A stretch of 64,000 nt of DNA, taken from contig NC_003076.8 in assembly GCF_000001735.4 (NCBI RefSeq), positions 6,076,001 through 6,140,000 on the forward strand, written 5' to 3'. Each line of letters begins with the position of its first letter. The first letter of the stretch is position 1. The notes under the pieces are model-generated. The model was not told the DNA's origin. It ran no database searches and worked only from the letters and a program-made list of their open reading frames with translations. The position numbers and the translations under genes were made by a program. This DNA is from Arabidopsis thaliana (taxonomy: Eukaryota > Streptophyta > Magnoliopsida > Brassicales > Brassicaceae). Below, piece by piece: positions 9,036-21,124 of this stretch.

Positions 9036-12000
9036 TCAATCGTCTCCATGAGCATGAGGGAGCTCCAAGAGTCGAAGACCACACTCTTTTATCGCCCAAA
9101 AGTAATCGTGAACCTTGAAGTCAAAGACAAGCTCGCTTTCTGCTTCAGGACTGTTGCACTCGCCTAGGGAGAAAGAAGCTTCAAATATATACACATGCTC
9201 TGTATACCTATGCGGAGTTGGTAGAAGGTGCACACTAGATCCATACTGAATAGTGAGGCCATTCTGTTTGCCTTCGACACGACAAGATAACCTCATGGTC
9301 TCCTGTTTGGTATAATCATCGCTATGAGGGTAACTATCATAATCACCATAGACTATGACCTCCTCGTCATAGTCATCATCATCGTCATCATCGTAATCGT
9401 AATTGATTTCATCGTCATTGAACAGCACTAGAGAAGCCTTAAATATCAAATATAGAGGAAGATGCCTCTCTTTCAAATGAATTGTTACGGAATCTCCAAT
9501 AGCTCGATGAATGAAGTATGCAGGAACTTCTCCAGAAGGTAACAGAGCATGTTTGCAAACCGATTTCTGGATGAGTTCTCTTGCTTCTTGATTCAAGTTG
9601 TTGCAGTTTAAAAAATTCAGACGGATATCTGGATTGTGAAAGGAGCCATCTATTGTCTCAAGTGACACACAATTTTCTGCATCTAGAGATGAGAGGCAGT
9701 CTGAAAGTTGCGGCAGCGATACAAGCTTATGGCATCTATAGAACGAAAGCTGATGTAGTTGAGAAAGATTTTTGATGCAATCTGGAATAGTCTTGAATTC
9801 ATTACTGATGAAGTGTAGGGACACTGGGGAAGTATAAACCAACTCTGGCAGACAAATTTGTAACATATCCGACTGTAAAGTCCATTGGTTTGGGAAGTTA
9901 GAGTACCACCTGATGTTTACTATCGAATCACCAGAGACATCCTCATCACCACGAGTAATTTGCAGACAATGAACACCTTCCATCTTGGAAATTCTTGATA
10001 ATGAGATGTTGTCCAGCTTCTTGCATCTGATCATAACGAAGTGTCGAAGCTGAGAGAGATTCTCGACCCACGGAGGAATGTCTTCTATTTCTGTCTCACT
10101 CAAGTTTAGCACTGAAATTCCATCAGGAACAGGTGGAAACATCTTCAGGTTTTTGCACCGCGACATATCTAATTTATCGAGACGAGACCACAACCTGATC
10201 GATGAAGGCACTTCTTCTATCGCTGTACCACTCAGATTGAGTTCTTGGATGTTTGTGGAGATCTCTGGAAAAGTTTTCAACCGTGAGCTTCCGTTCAAAA
10301 GAAGTTTAGACAGAGATCTCATATTGCTGTCGCCAGGAAGAGCACAGGGGAGCTCCACCAAATTTGAGCAAGCACTAAGATTCAATTCTTCGAGACTAGT
10401 GGCATTACAAATACAGGAAGAGAGCTTCACCAGACTTGCGCAACCACCGAGATCCAATTCCTTGAGATTAGTGGTGCCTCTAATAGAGGAAGGAATTTCC
10501 AACAGACTAGTGCAAAAAGAGAGAAGCAATGACTCGAGGTTAGTGGCATTTGAGAGATCTGGAATCTCTTTCAGGTTCCTGGCGTCACCCAGCTCCATCC
10601 TTTTGAGATTTTTAAGTGGCTGTACAACAAAAAGGCACATTTTGTGCGTTTATATCAATGTTTAGACACATAAAAACAGTTTGTTTCAATACAATTATAA
10701 AATTTTACCTGAATTCCTTCCCACAGTTTTTCAAATTTGTTCGCCCGCATGATAAGCTCAACGAGAAACTTTGCAGAGAACTTAGAGGGCCAAATGCTCA
10801 ACGGACAATAGTCCCAACGCAATAACCTGATTTTACGGGGTAGACAATTCAGGCCTAGTGGTAAGTTCAACTTATCCCTCAAACACTCGTCCAATATTAA
10901 AAACTGGAGATTAGTCATCCTATCAAACACCGTTTCTTCTATAACTAATACATCCTCGATCTTAGAGACATGAAGCATTATGCCTAGAATAGTCCCAGTG
11001 CCCTAAGGTATGTCCAAAGCAAGAAAATATCAAGAGTTATTAATTATGATTTAGTTAATAGACAAACAATATTAGAAAGGAAAGAGACAACTGTAAATAT
11101 ACTTACTGTATTGTCGGTGATAACATCAGAAATCTCATTAACGTCAACTAAAAACTGACGTTTTTCAGGCTCTCCAATAGATTGTTTACGGACAATGTCA
11201 ACACCTAGTTGTTGAAGCAAAGAATGCATCCGTACGAGTCCCATATCTGTAGATATGAGAGACTTATTGCTCAAGACTTCAAAGCCATGGTTAACGTCCA
11301 AACTGCTGTTAGCAAGCCACTGTTTCACATGATTAACTTGACAGCCGTTGAACAAACATGCTATATGGAGAAAAAGAGATTTATCTTTATCGCTCAAGAC
11401 ATTGTAGGCAAATCTTAGAGTTTTCTCAATTTCACCGTCAAGGCTAGTCCTTAACCGTGGTAGTGCGTTTTTCCACTCCTCCAAGGACATTCCTCGCAAA
11501 TAAGATCCCAAAACTCTTAGACCTAGAGGAAGTTCACCTGCAAGTGCAGTAAACTCCCGAGCAAGTTTCTTAAAACCATCATATGGGAACTTTTGACCAA
11601 AAGCATACAGACAGAAGATCTGGAGAGCTTCATCTGTAGCAGGGAGGTCCACCTTGTAAACATGGTTGATCTCATGCGCTCTCAAAAGCCTTTGATCTTG
11701 TGTTGTGATGATAATCCTACTTCCATAGCCGAACCACTGAGTTTCTTTCGCCAATGCAGTTAGCTGCTCTAATTGATCGACGCCATCAAGAATGACAAGA
11801 ACTTTGTGGTCCCTGAGCCTCTCCTGAACTGCACCTAAATGACGAACCTGGATATCCTTCTGGTTGAATAACTCAGACAAAAGCCGTCTTTGTAAATTCA
11901 ACTTCCTTTGCCGGTCTCCAGTCATGATCTCAACTGGAAAATCCAAATTACCCTCATCGTGCCAGCCTTTCCAGTAGCTTAGTCTGATGTTCTCTATAAA

Positions 12001-12926
12001 GGCAGAAAACTGGAACTTTTCAGAGATTTGATCATATAAAACTCGTGCAATGGTGGTCTTGCCAATCCCAGGAGGACCCAATATCCCTATCATCCTCACA
12101 TCACTAGACTCTAGGCATAACAAGGAATTGATTCTTGTGATATGAGGACGGATTCCAACATAGTCATCAAAATCCCTCGACGGCGTATAGCTCAAGACGT
12201 CTGATACATCTTTTGCAACTTTCACAATCATGTCCGCTTCTTTATCCCTGAGAATCAAAAGAGAGGTTAAGGAACTCGTAAAAACAGGAAAAATATGAAA
12301 TGCGAGACGAACCATTTGCGAGAATCTTGTCCGAGTATGTTTGCGACGTCCATCAAAGCTCGACTCCATCTCTGCTTCACCTCTTGTGTTTTGCCAACAC
12401 AGGTTTTCTTAAAGGCTTTACCGAAATCTCCGGTCTGTTTTCTCACATCAGATGGATCCACTTGATAGAAAACAGTCATCACCGTTTGACCAATCTCTTC
12501 CCTGCAATTCATAATCTCCACCAATTCGTTGAGGCACCAGCTAGACGAAGCGTAGTTCTTTGAGAGCAAGACAATTGCTATCTTTGATTCTCTAATGGCC
12601 TGAAACAGCCCCGGACCGATCGATTCGCCTCTCTTCATTTCGTCATCAATAAAGGGAACGATTCCTTTGCTTTTGAACTCCTTCTGGATATGACTAAGAA
12701 ACCCTTTCCGTACGTCTTCCCCGCGGAAGCTCGGAAAGACTTGGTGTGTCCAGGTTCGAGATATAGGAGACGAAAGAGATGGAGGAGATGAAAGGGACGA
12801 CGAAGAAGAAGAAGACTCGATTGATGATCTGCATATCTTCAGCTGCAAATTCTTGTGCTTTTTGTAAACCCAATACCAAATTACACAAACAAGTGTGAAG
12901 AAACCAATCACCTCTGCAATAGCCAT
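9036..12926 (-). CDS. DSC2: TIR-NB-ARC-LRR immune receptor with N-terminal anchor and C-JID, 1210 aa
   Basis: Four exons: 12313-12926, 11107-12247, 10709-11002 and 9036-10619; 3633 nt, 1210 residues. Residues about 5-22 ([17 protein letters not shown]) form a hydrophobic segment followed by Lys/His, a likely membrane anchor. A Ser-rich linker leads to TIR (about 58-200) with [10 protein letters not shown] and the catalytic Glu in [14 protein letters not shown]-loop GPPGIGKTT near residue 262, [21 protein letters not shown], and MHS for MHD. Kinase-2 reads LVILDGVD, with Gly for the second Asp. LRRs cover about 690-960; then a post-LRR C-JID region containing an Asp-rich tract (DDDEINYDY-type, coded at about 9364-9415). 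I recall AT5G18370 as DSC2, whose dominant-negative form suppresses camta3 autoimmunity. A W-box core TTGACC is upstream at 13,017. Confidence 0.93.
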
Positions 12927-13080
12927 TGAACGACTACAGTCTGATGGAGAGACAAAGACTTTACCGATATACGTAAAAGAAAAAATGCTAAGCCAACATA
13001 ATCATTACTATTTTCGTTGACCAAAACAATAAAATAAAAAAATCAATACTATTCTTTTACTAACTACTATACTAGCTAGT
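12927..13080 (-). promoter_or_regulatory. Proximal upstream region of DSC2
   Basis: Short AT-rich upstream region between the DSC2 start codon and the decayed TNL fragment. A W-box core TTGACC lies at 13,017-13,022. The upstream space is only about 150 bases before pseudogene sequence begins, so further control sites would lie inside the remnant. Confidence 0.4.
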
Positions 13081-13500
13081 AGCAAGCATCTGCTGCATAG
13101 CGATCTCTGAATGCAAAGTGGCAGAAAATCTGGAGTCACTTCTTCGTCCCATGCCCTTTTTCCGTGGTCACAAACTCAGACTGATCCTACTTCTAGAACC
13201 AAACCACTGAGATTGTTCCGCTGAGGCATCAAGTTGTTCTTAATTTAACATCATCAAGGACAACAATAGTTTTTAGATCCAACACTTTTTTTCTTTTACC
13301 GAACCTAAATCATGTATCTTCTTCATATGTTTACGATCAATAGGGTCAGACAGAAACTCTTCTTTCAAACACAACTTGAAGCCATAGGCCCATATGCATC
13401 GAGTTTTGGAAGTTTTGAGAGAAACATGCAGGACTACTAATGGTTTGACTTTTTGCCTAATGTTTGCTTGAAAATACAAATTATACAATGGAGTTAATAA
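13081..13500 (-). pseudogene. Decayed TIR-NBS-LRR fragment (NB-ARC piece plus upstream piece)
   Basis: Bases 13,120-13,395 align with the NB-ARC exon of the second TNL (about 5855-6180): the segments for RNBS-B (ACAAACTCAGACTGATCCTA against ACAATGATCCTA), kinase-2 and the helix before it are recognisable. Several indels break the frame. At about 13,396 the match jumps to the region upstream of that TNL (about 7190-7260; GGTTTGACTTTTTGCC against GGTTGACTTTTTGCC). The first NB-ARC part, the TIR exon and the LRRs are missing. It is a dead copy of the second TNL lying next to the intact RPS16 gene. Confidence 0.8.
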
Positions 13501-14252
13501 AAGTTTAGAACTTGTGGAATCACAAAAATTACGGTCAGGCAAGAGGTATATGTTTAGGATCAGCAAGTTATTTGATTAACTATCCTTTGATTATTAATCG
13601 AGGCCCTCCAAGCACGATTCCAATTCTAACCTCGATAATCAATAGACAACACAAATTTTGCATTGCAAAGATCAATTTTTGTGAAATCCAAAAGTAAGCA
13701 AGTCAAAGGGAGAAAACTTAAGATATGATTAACAGCACACAGCTAGATTAGGTCAAATGGGAAATCAAAAGATTAAAACAATATATGCTATGTGCTTCAC
13801 TTAGCTTACAGATCAAAACAACATCAAACTAAGCATAACACAACTTCTATTGATCTACTCAGGAGCAAAGACTAACGTTAAGTCCATTTGTTTAACAGAG
13901 ATTTCATCACACTGTAGTTTATAGCTAAGCCACATTAAACAACAGCCTTCTCATAAACTCAACAACACCTAGATTAAGTTTGTATAAGAAACGATTAACC
14001 TAACCTTTGATCGGACTATGCAAATGCCACACATATCAGGACAAGATATAAAGAGTAAATACCGACAAGACAATGAAATAAAAATAAGAAAATAGTAGAC
14101 ATAACAAAACATAAGTTTCTTGGAGAATCACCATAATCCAACAAGCATAATAAAGCAGAAATTATAAAATCTAAAGAGTCTCACAAGTCCATACTCCCAA
14201 AAAAACCTTACGATGATTCCAAATTGAAAAACAAAACACAAACCAGCTTTGT
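13501..14252. other. RPS16 downstream flank
   Basis: Non-coding AT-rich DNA. Its right half (about 13,915-14,252) is the RPS16 3' flank, copied at 7324-7660 and in part at 3575-3645. No gene or RNA structure seen. Confidence 0.6.
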
Positions 14253-14953
<701 letters not shown>

Positions 14954-16333
14954 ATGTTACTCCTTCGTCGTTATTCCGGCGGAAGTCTTTACTCGATCCT
15001 CCCTATCAGAGCCTCTATTGAATCTACTATTCGTCATTTCAACAGCCTCGAGCCTTTGCAAAGCTCTGATTCGACTCCAACTAAAGGCGATTACTTCGCC
15101 GCGATCAACCACGTTGTCAATATCGTCCGCCGCGAGATTCACCCGGAGAGATCATTGAACAGTCTCCGTCTACCTGTAACCTCCGAATTCGTGTTCAGAG
15201 TCCTCCGCGCAACTTCTCGTTCCTCCAACGATTCTCTCCGATTCTTCAATTGGGCTCGATCGAACCCTAGCTACACACCAACCTCCATGGAATATGAAGA
15301 GCTTGCTAAGTCCTTAGCTTCACATAAAAAATACGAATCGATGTGGAAGATCCTCAAACAGATGAAGGATTTGTCTCTCGACATCTCCGGTGAGACACTC
15401 TGCTTCATCATTGAGCAATACGGTAAGAACGGTCATGTAGATCAAGCCGTAGAGCTTTTCAACGGCGTCCCGAAGACTCTAGGATGTCAACAAACCGTTG
15501 ATGTTTACAATTCCTTGCTCCATGCGCTTTGTGATGTGAAGATGTTCCATGGTGCTTATGCTTTGATTCGGCGAATGATTAGGAAAGGTCTCAAGCCTGA
15601 TAAGCGGACATACGCTATCTTGGTTAACGGATGGTGTTCCGCTGGAAAAATGAAGGAGGCTCAAGAGTTTCTTGATGAAATGAGTAGGAGAGGGTTTAAT
15701 CCACCGGCTCGTGGTCGTGATTTGCTTATTGAAGGTTTGTTGAATGCTGGTTACTTGGAATCTGCTAAAGAGATGGTGAGTAAGATGACCAAAGGAGGGT
15801 TTGTTCCTGATATTCAAACTTTTAATATTTTGATTGAAGCTATATCTAAATCAGGGGAAGTTGAATTTTGCATTGAGATGTATTATACAGCTTGCAAGTT
15901 AGGTCTTTGTGTAGATATTGATACTTACAAGACACTAATACCTGCGGTTTCAAAGATTGGAAAGATTGATGAAGCGTTTCGGTTGTTGAACAATTGTGTG
16001 GAAGATGGGCATAAGCCGTTTCCGAGTTTGTATGCTCCGATAATCAAAGGAATGTGTAGGAATGGGATGTTTGATGATGCATTTAGCTTTTTTAGTGACA
16101 TGAAGGTGAAGGCTCATCCGCCTAACAGGCCGGTTTATACAATGCTGATTACAATGTGTGGTCGTGGTGGGAAATTTGTGGATGCGGCTAATTACTTGGT
16201 TGAGATGACAGAGATGGGTTTGGTTCCGATATCACGGTGCTTTGATATGGTTACTGATGGGTTGAAGAATGGCGGGAAGCATGATTTGGCTATGCGAATA
16301 GAGCAGTTGGAAGTTCAGCTTAGAGGAGTTTGA
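14954..16333 (+). CDS. AT5G18390: P-class pentatricopeptide repeat protein, 459 aa
   Basis: Intronless, as usual for PPR genes. The N-terminus (MLLLRRYSGGSLYS) is basic and Ser-rich without acidic residues, the look of a mitochondrial targeting peptide. About nine degenerate 35-residue helical repeats follow from about residue 110, for example the TYAILVNGWCSAGKMKEAQ and TFNILIEAISKSGEVEF types. There is no E or DYW extension, so RNA stabilisation or processing in an organelle is the likely role rather than editing. It shares its promoter region with RPS16 and is convergent with DRE2. A copy of this gene is missing from the duplicated segment at 7324-8297. Confidence 0.93.
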   Translation: MLLLRRYSGGSLYSILPIRASIESTIRHFNSLEPLQSSDSTPTKGDYFAAINHVVNIVRREIHPERSLNSLRLPVTSEFVFRVLRATSRSSNDSLRFFNWARSNPSYTPTSMEYEELAKSLASHKKYESMWKILKQMKDLSLDISGETLCFIIEQYGKNGHVDQAVELFNGVPKTLGCQQTVDVYNSLLHALCDVKMFHGAYALIRRMIRKGLKPDKRTYAILVNGWCSAGKMKEAQEFLDEMSRRGFNPPARGRDLLIEGLLNAGYLESAKEMVSKMTKGGFVPDIQTFNILIEAISKSGEVEFCIEMYYTACKLGLCVDIDTYKTLIPAVSKIGKIDEAFRLLNNCVEDGHKPFPSLYAPIIKGMCRNGMFDDAFSFFSDMKVKAHPPNRPVYTMLITMCGRGGKFVDAANYLVEMTEMGLVPISRCFDMVTDGLKNGGKHDLAMRIEQLEVQLRGV

Positions 16334-16954
16334 TACTGCTAAGAAAGGCTTTTGAGGCTTCTCCTAAACTCGGATACTTGGGATTCTGTAGAAATTCAGC
16401 TACTTCTCCATTGATCTACCCTGTATATCTTGTAGTCGAAGCTTGTCTAACTGTTGGTTAGGTTATACTTCGGTTTGGGGGTTGAGTTTAGTTGGTCTCC
16501 TGACTAGTTTCTTTCCAGGGAAAGTGGCGAGAAACATTTTGTTGTACTACTGTTTTTTTTATAGATCCATCTGTCAGATCAAATTTACGTATTGTGCTTT
16601 TCGTACAGATTACGACAGATGAATCTTCAGAGCTCACATTACCAAAGAAACAGTGATGCACATAATACAAGCTCTGATGTTAATGCATTGATTCGTTTGC
16701 AAAACTAAGGTCCAAGCCAGACAGAGAAATAATTATTTAACCAATGCAAAACCGTTCTTCATTGATACTAAGGTGTGTGCTTTGTGGGCAACCCAAACAA
16801 TATTCTACAAGCTTTTAGAGCCACAAAATAAAAGAAGTACCAACAAACAAATTATACGAAAGGGCACAAAGTAAATGATGAAACTACTCTGCGATTAGCA
16901 AAAGGTTTTGGCCTCGGCGAGAAACACCCATGTATGAAGATGCCTTTCACATGC
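16334..16954. other. Convergent 3' region between PPR gene and DRE2
   Basis: About 620 bases between the two stop codons hold both 3' UTRs. I see no other gene; short open frames here have no family character. Confidence 0.6.
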
Positions 16955-18876
16955 TTATATGTCAGCTTCAAGGAAGTTTTGAGATAGGGTTACCTAAAGA
17001 GGAAGAAAAGTTACATGAATAAGGTGTATTCTTAAAAGGATTAACAAGACTTTACAATGGTGATAGATATAAAGGATTCAGTTACCTTCTCGCCTAATTT
17101 GAAGGGTGGCAGACCCTTGTAAGGGCATGTACCGCAGCGGAAGGCATCACCGAGCCCACACTGAAAGAATTGTTTAAGAAATTTTCAGTCTTGTGGAACC
17201 AAAAATCCAATGCATACTGAGAAAGAGATGGGTAAAGAAGCTTACGCTGCCGCATGATGATTGTGGATTCTCGATTTGATCCTCTGTGAGGCCCAGCTTC
17301 ACAGCTTTCTCCTCAATTTCAGCTCTACCACAGACGCAGTTCTTGCAAGCTTTTTTAGTGGTCTCACAACCGCTGGCTGCAAAAGATGCAAGATATCTTA
17401 AACACAAGGAATGATATAAGGATAACAAAGATCATGTGGCTGTCTTTAATTACCAACAGGAAGCTGTGGCTTCATCAAGTCCTCCTCTGTTAAAAGAGAA
17501 TCTTCATCAATAAGATCCACGTCGTCATCTAGATCAATCTTAAAGAGATTTGTTACAGGCTTTTTGAGAGCAAATGATGAACCAATCTTCCAAGAAGGTT
17601 TCTTTGCCTTAATCTGCATTTGACAACATGATTAACTGTTATATGATGAGACAAAGTGAGAGTATATATGCAAGTTTGACAGATAAGTAGAATGAAGATC
17701 TTTTATCCTTCATGTTAAAGGCCTAGAATAAGCCTGAACCGAAAAAGCAAGCTTATATTCTTATTTCCGTTCAAGAAAAAACGTTTCCTCATACTAAAAG
17801 AAAGAGAAGATAGACAGGACGTGTAAAAGTGCTCACCCCAAAGGATAAACTGAACGTAGACAATTTAATTGATTTCAAATCAAGACACTGTGGCTCAAGA
17901 AAACCAGCCAATGTCACTCTCCTTTGAATGGTCTGCAAGGAAGACGCCATAAGATTAATAAAGAAAAGTTCAAAGACACCCCATTATACATAGACTAGAT
18001 ACACGACACAAACCTGTTGAATTTCTCCCGTTTCACCCTCCAAAACTTTGCACACAGAAACCGTGCCGCCAGGCTTCAAGATTCTTGAGAACTCACCACA
18101 TATTTTATCACTTGGGAAATCAGATGTTTTGGAAATGGCTAATACCGCCTCCACAGAGGAAGCATCCAAAGGAAACTGATCTGCAAAAATAATCAATAGT
18201 CCAACATAAAGAGAAGAGGACACAAAAGAATATCCCACAGCATGTCGTCTTCAAGTGTTCTCACCCTACAAAATTGCTCATCTCTCCATATACAGACACG
18301 AATCTTCCTATCTACATACACACCAGACTAACCATACTACAAGCTTAACTAAAGCAGTCTAACAACTATTTCATAACCTGAGCTAAAAAAAAAAATCGGA
18401 GAACAATTAGGAACAGAGATTTACTTATTGTGGATGCTTGAGTAATAATCAGAGGATCAAAACTCTCAATCACTTCCTTTCCAAGCTCTTTCATTATAGC
18501 TAAAACAGAGCTAACAGGTAACACCACATCATCCGTCACAGCCAAAACAGTCTTCTGATTCATCATCGAATCCTACAAACCAAAAAACCCAAAAACATTA
18601 AAAGACTAAACTTTGAAAATAAAATCCACAGATCATCAAGCTACAAACACAAAAAGCTAACAACTTTTATTGCTTTTTACAACCTAAAGAAGCAATTTTT
18701 TTCTCCCGAAGCTCTTATGACATGCAAATGAATCAAGAGAAACAAATAATCGATTCGCGCAACCCAACACAAGGCTAAAAAGTTTAGAGATACACAAAAA
18801 CAGAAATCGATCTGAGGAACAACAAACAATCAGAAAATAAAATTGAAGATAGACAACAGAAACATTAACTTACCAT
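16955..18876 (-). CDS. DRE2: DRE2 / CIAPIN1 homologue, cytosolic Fe-S assembly protein, 272 aa
   Basis: Eight coding exons: 18874-18876, 18425-18572, 18014-18180, 17837-17932, 17454-17613, 17246-17376, 17086-17160 and 16955-16993. The first carries only the ATG, which sits directly against a GT donor; the next exon continues GAT TCG ATG ATG, giving M-D-S-M-M-N. The N-terminal half is a methyltransferase-like fold without obvious catalysis. The C-terminal half has the two Fe-S motifs: a Cys cluster with CKNCVC, and twin CX2C motifs (CGSC...CGTC) split by an intron. It ends SQNFLEADI. By family it works with the diflavin reductase TAH18/ATR3 to pass electrons in cytosolic Fe-S assembly. A broken copy of exons 3-5 is at 7722-8297. 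Confidence 0.95.
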
Positions 18877-19342
18877 AATGGAGAAATCTATGTAAAACCT
18901 CGCGAGATACTCAAAAACCCTAAAAATATATATATAGCTGTGTAAATTGTTTGCCTTTGAAGAGGAATAAGAAAAATCAAATCTTCTGACCTTTGTCTCT
19001 CTCGCTGGCTTTTTTATATCTTTTTCGCCGACTCTTTCCTTTTCCTTGGTTCTGCTATAACGCGGTTTGGTCAAACCGGGTTTACGTAGAGAAATCAGGA
19101 AAAAAAAAAAAAACGGGTTACCCGATTGTTTATTGTGTTTTTTAAAACGGGTTCGGATCCAAAAGTAATAGATACGGCCCATTTAGACACACGGGCTTAG
19201 TGCCCATTTTAATATGAAAAAAAAAAAAAAACTACTTTTAAGAAAAAAAACGTTAACTACTGTATTTTGTAACATAAATAAAAGGTATATATATATGACA
19301 TTGTGACACTATCTCATATTAATAACTTCTAAGGAAAACAAA
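18877..19342. other. Divergent upstream region of DRE2 and the first defensin-like gene
   Basis: Holds the DRE2 5' leader and the first defensin-like promoter. Two A runs (about 19,099 and 19,217) are present. From about 19,258 the sequence (TTTTGTAACATAAATAAAAG then TATATATATGACA) recurs at about 20,693 upstream of the second defensin-like gene. Confidence 0.6.
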
Positions 19343-19715
19343 ATGAAGACAATTGTTTGTTTCTTAACTATTCTAATCTTAGTTTCATCATGTAAGTATT
19401 TATAACTTAATCTTAGAATCAAACGTATATCAATAATTTAACTATATTTTCTTTCTCTAATAATATTTTAGTTAATAATAATCTTGTTGTATAATAATAG
19501 GTGAATCGAAGAACAAGAAAGTGGTGATAATACCGGGCCCAAAAGGAGAGCGTCCTGATATTAAGGTGGTAGAAGGCCCATCAACAGTTGAAGATGACTT
19601 TTGTTACGATTGTGTACGTCGTTGTATGGTAAAGGGTGTCGGTTTCTATTTTCGTAGTTGTAAAGGCTTTGTCTGTCGTTGTTATTATCCATTCATGGGT
19701 GGCTACGGACCGTAG
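19343..19715 (+). CDS. Defensin-like cysteine-rich secreted peptide, 87 aa
   Basis: Two exons, 19343-19391 and 19501-19715, the usual layout for defensin-like genes: exon 1 codes most of the signal peptide (MKTIVCFLTILILVSS) and the intron splits the next Cys codon. The mature part carries C-x2-C-x3-C-x10-C-x4-C-x-C, six cysteines able to make three disulphides, preceded by a charged stretch with VVEGPSTVEDD. Secreted antimicrobial or signalling peptide by family. It is paralogous to the gene at 20781-21124, sharing the RVEGP/VVEGP and FCY-x-C blocks and the promoter. Probably AT5G18403 by order. Confidence 0.85.
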
Positions 19716-20780
19716 TTACAAAAACTTTGTCATTGTTATACACCTATAGTTTGGTGATGATTATTGATCATCATTTCTATAATTAATCAAATAAAATAAA
19801 TTTTCTTGTTTTCCTCTTTTCTTAACGATTTTTTATGTAAGTTTTCTGTCATATATTGATTTCGATGATTCAACCATCTATAAGTGAGTGCTACATTTTC
19901 TAATCTTTTGCTTTCACTTATTTCTCACAAGTTTAATCTTAAAATTCACTGTTTGCGCCAAAAAAAAAAAAAAAAAAAAACTGTGATTACTTGTAGAAAT
20001 ACTTCGGATTTCGCAACTAATAAAACAGTTTTGTTTTAATTAACGTTTGATAGGAGAAAACAAAATTAGCAGTTTTTTGGTCTTATAATGAAACAAAAGG
20101 ACACATCTTCCATATATCAAAATATAAAGAAACAAATCAACAATCGTCATGAAATGCCTCTCTGAGGTAATTAAAGTCTCGAAAGCAGACACATCATTCT
20201 CAAACCTGATATGTGACAGCAGTGCGCGGCTTTGTTTGATGGCACAAGCCGTTTTGTCTTCGAGAGGACAACGAGCTTTAAGCATGGAGAAGATATGGTT
20301 GTTTAGCCGCCCAATCGAGCTTTCTTCATCTCTTCCAACAAACCGTCCCGATGGGTCGCACGCCCGACACACATGTTTGGCCTTGTGTGTCCATAACTCA
20401 AAATAGGTGACCATCCCTTTCTTACACATTAAAAAAGAAGAAAAAAAAAAGAACATTCAGACAGAGAATGAGTGGATTCGACACCTCTAAATGTAACTAC
20501 ATATGCATTCATTAGAACAAAACGATTATAATTTTATTTTGTATATCACTTAACATATAAAAAGTTCATAAACAAAACGATCAAAAAGTTTGTGAGTATT
20601 ATCTTTTAATCTGAAATAAACATTCAATTACTAAATACCATAACTATGCTATTACTTCTTTGAAAGATAAATGTTACTTATAAAATTAATTATTTTGTAA
20701 CATAAGTAAAAGATATATATATGACACTATGGCACTCTCTTATCTCAATAACTTAAAAGCGCTTAGCAAAAGAAAAGAAA
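19716..20780. other. Region between the two defensin-like genes
   Basis: Contains the PIR last-exon fragment (separate entry), an A run at about 19,959-19,980, and the promoter of the second defensin-like gene. No other gene seen. Confidence 0.6.
20149..20440 (-). pseudogene. Duplicated fragment of the last PIR exon
   Basis: The minus-strand frame reads RLNNHIFSMLKARCPLED, TACAIKQS and RFENDVSAFETL, near-identical to the true last PIR exon at 21456-21665. The end after SAFETL has diverged. About 66 bases unrelated to PIR (about 20,343-20,408) interrupt the copy where the real exon joins its intron, after which PIR intron sequence (CATCCCTTTC...) resumes. It has no start or upstream exons and cannot be a gene. 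Confidence 0.88.
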
Positions 20781-21124
20781 ATGAAGAGTACTATTTTTGT
20801 TTTGACTCTTCTAATATTCGTTTCATTATGTAAGTATATTTTCGGTTAATTAGGGTAAACACGTATCATGTTTTATACTATGTTTGATAACAATTTCTTT
20901 ACCAATAAGATTTCAATATAATCGTTTATGTTTCCTTTTCCTTTATAGGTACATCGGAAATAGTGGTTCCTTCTTCTTTTAAGCGTGTCGAAGGTCCTGT
21001 AACAGCTGCATCGGCTGATTTTTGTTACAAGTGTTCACGTGGTTGTTATAGAAGGTATCGACGTCCTGTTTTTTGTCAAGGCTCTATCTGTCGTTGTTCT
21101 TCCTTTATTGATGATGGTTATTGA
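20781..21124 (+). CDS. Defensin-like cysteine-rich secreted peptide, 74 aa
   Basis: Two exons, 20781-20829 and 20949-21124. The signal peptide MKSTIFVLTLLIFVSL is split from the mature peptide by an intron inside the next Cys codon, exactly as in the gene at 19343. The mature part has C-x2-C-x3-C-x9-C-x4-C-x-C and a basic RRYRRP loop. It is shorter than its paralogue before the first Cys. It lies just beyond the 3' end of PIR, which is on the opposite strand. Probably AT5G18407 by order. Confidence 0.83.

Noticed and set aside
19959-19980. Second poly(A) tract, considered as a retroposition scar
   Set aside because: No direct repeat flanks it, unlike the tract at 3063-3091.
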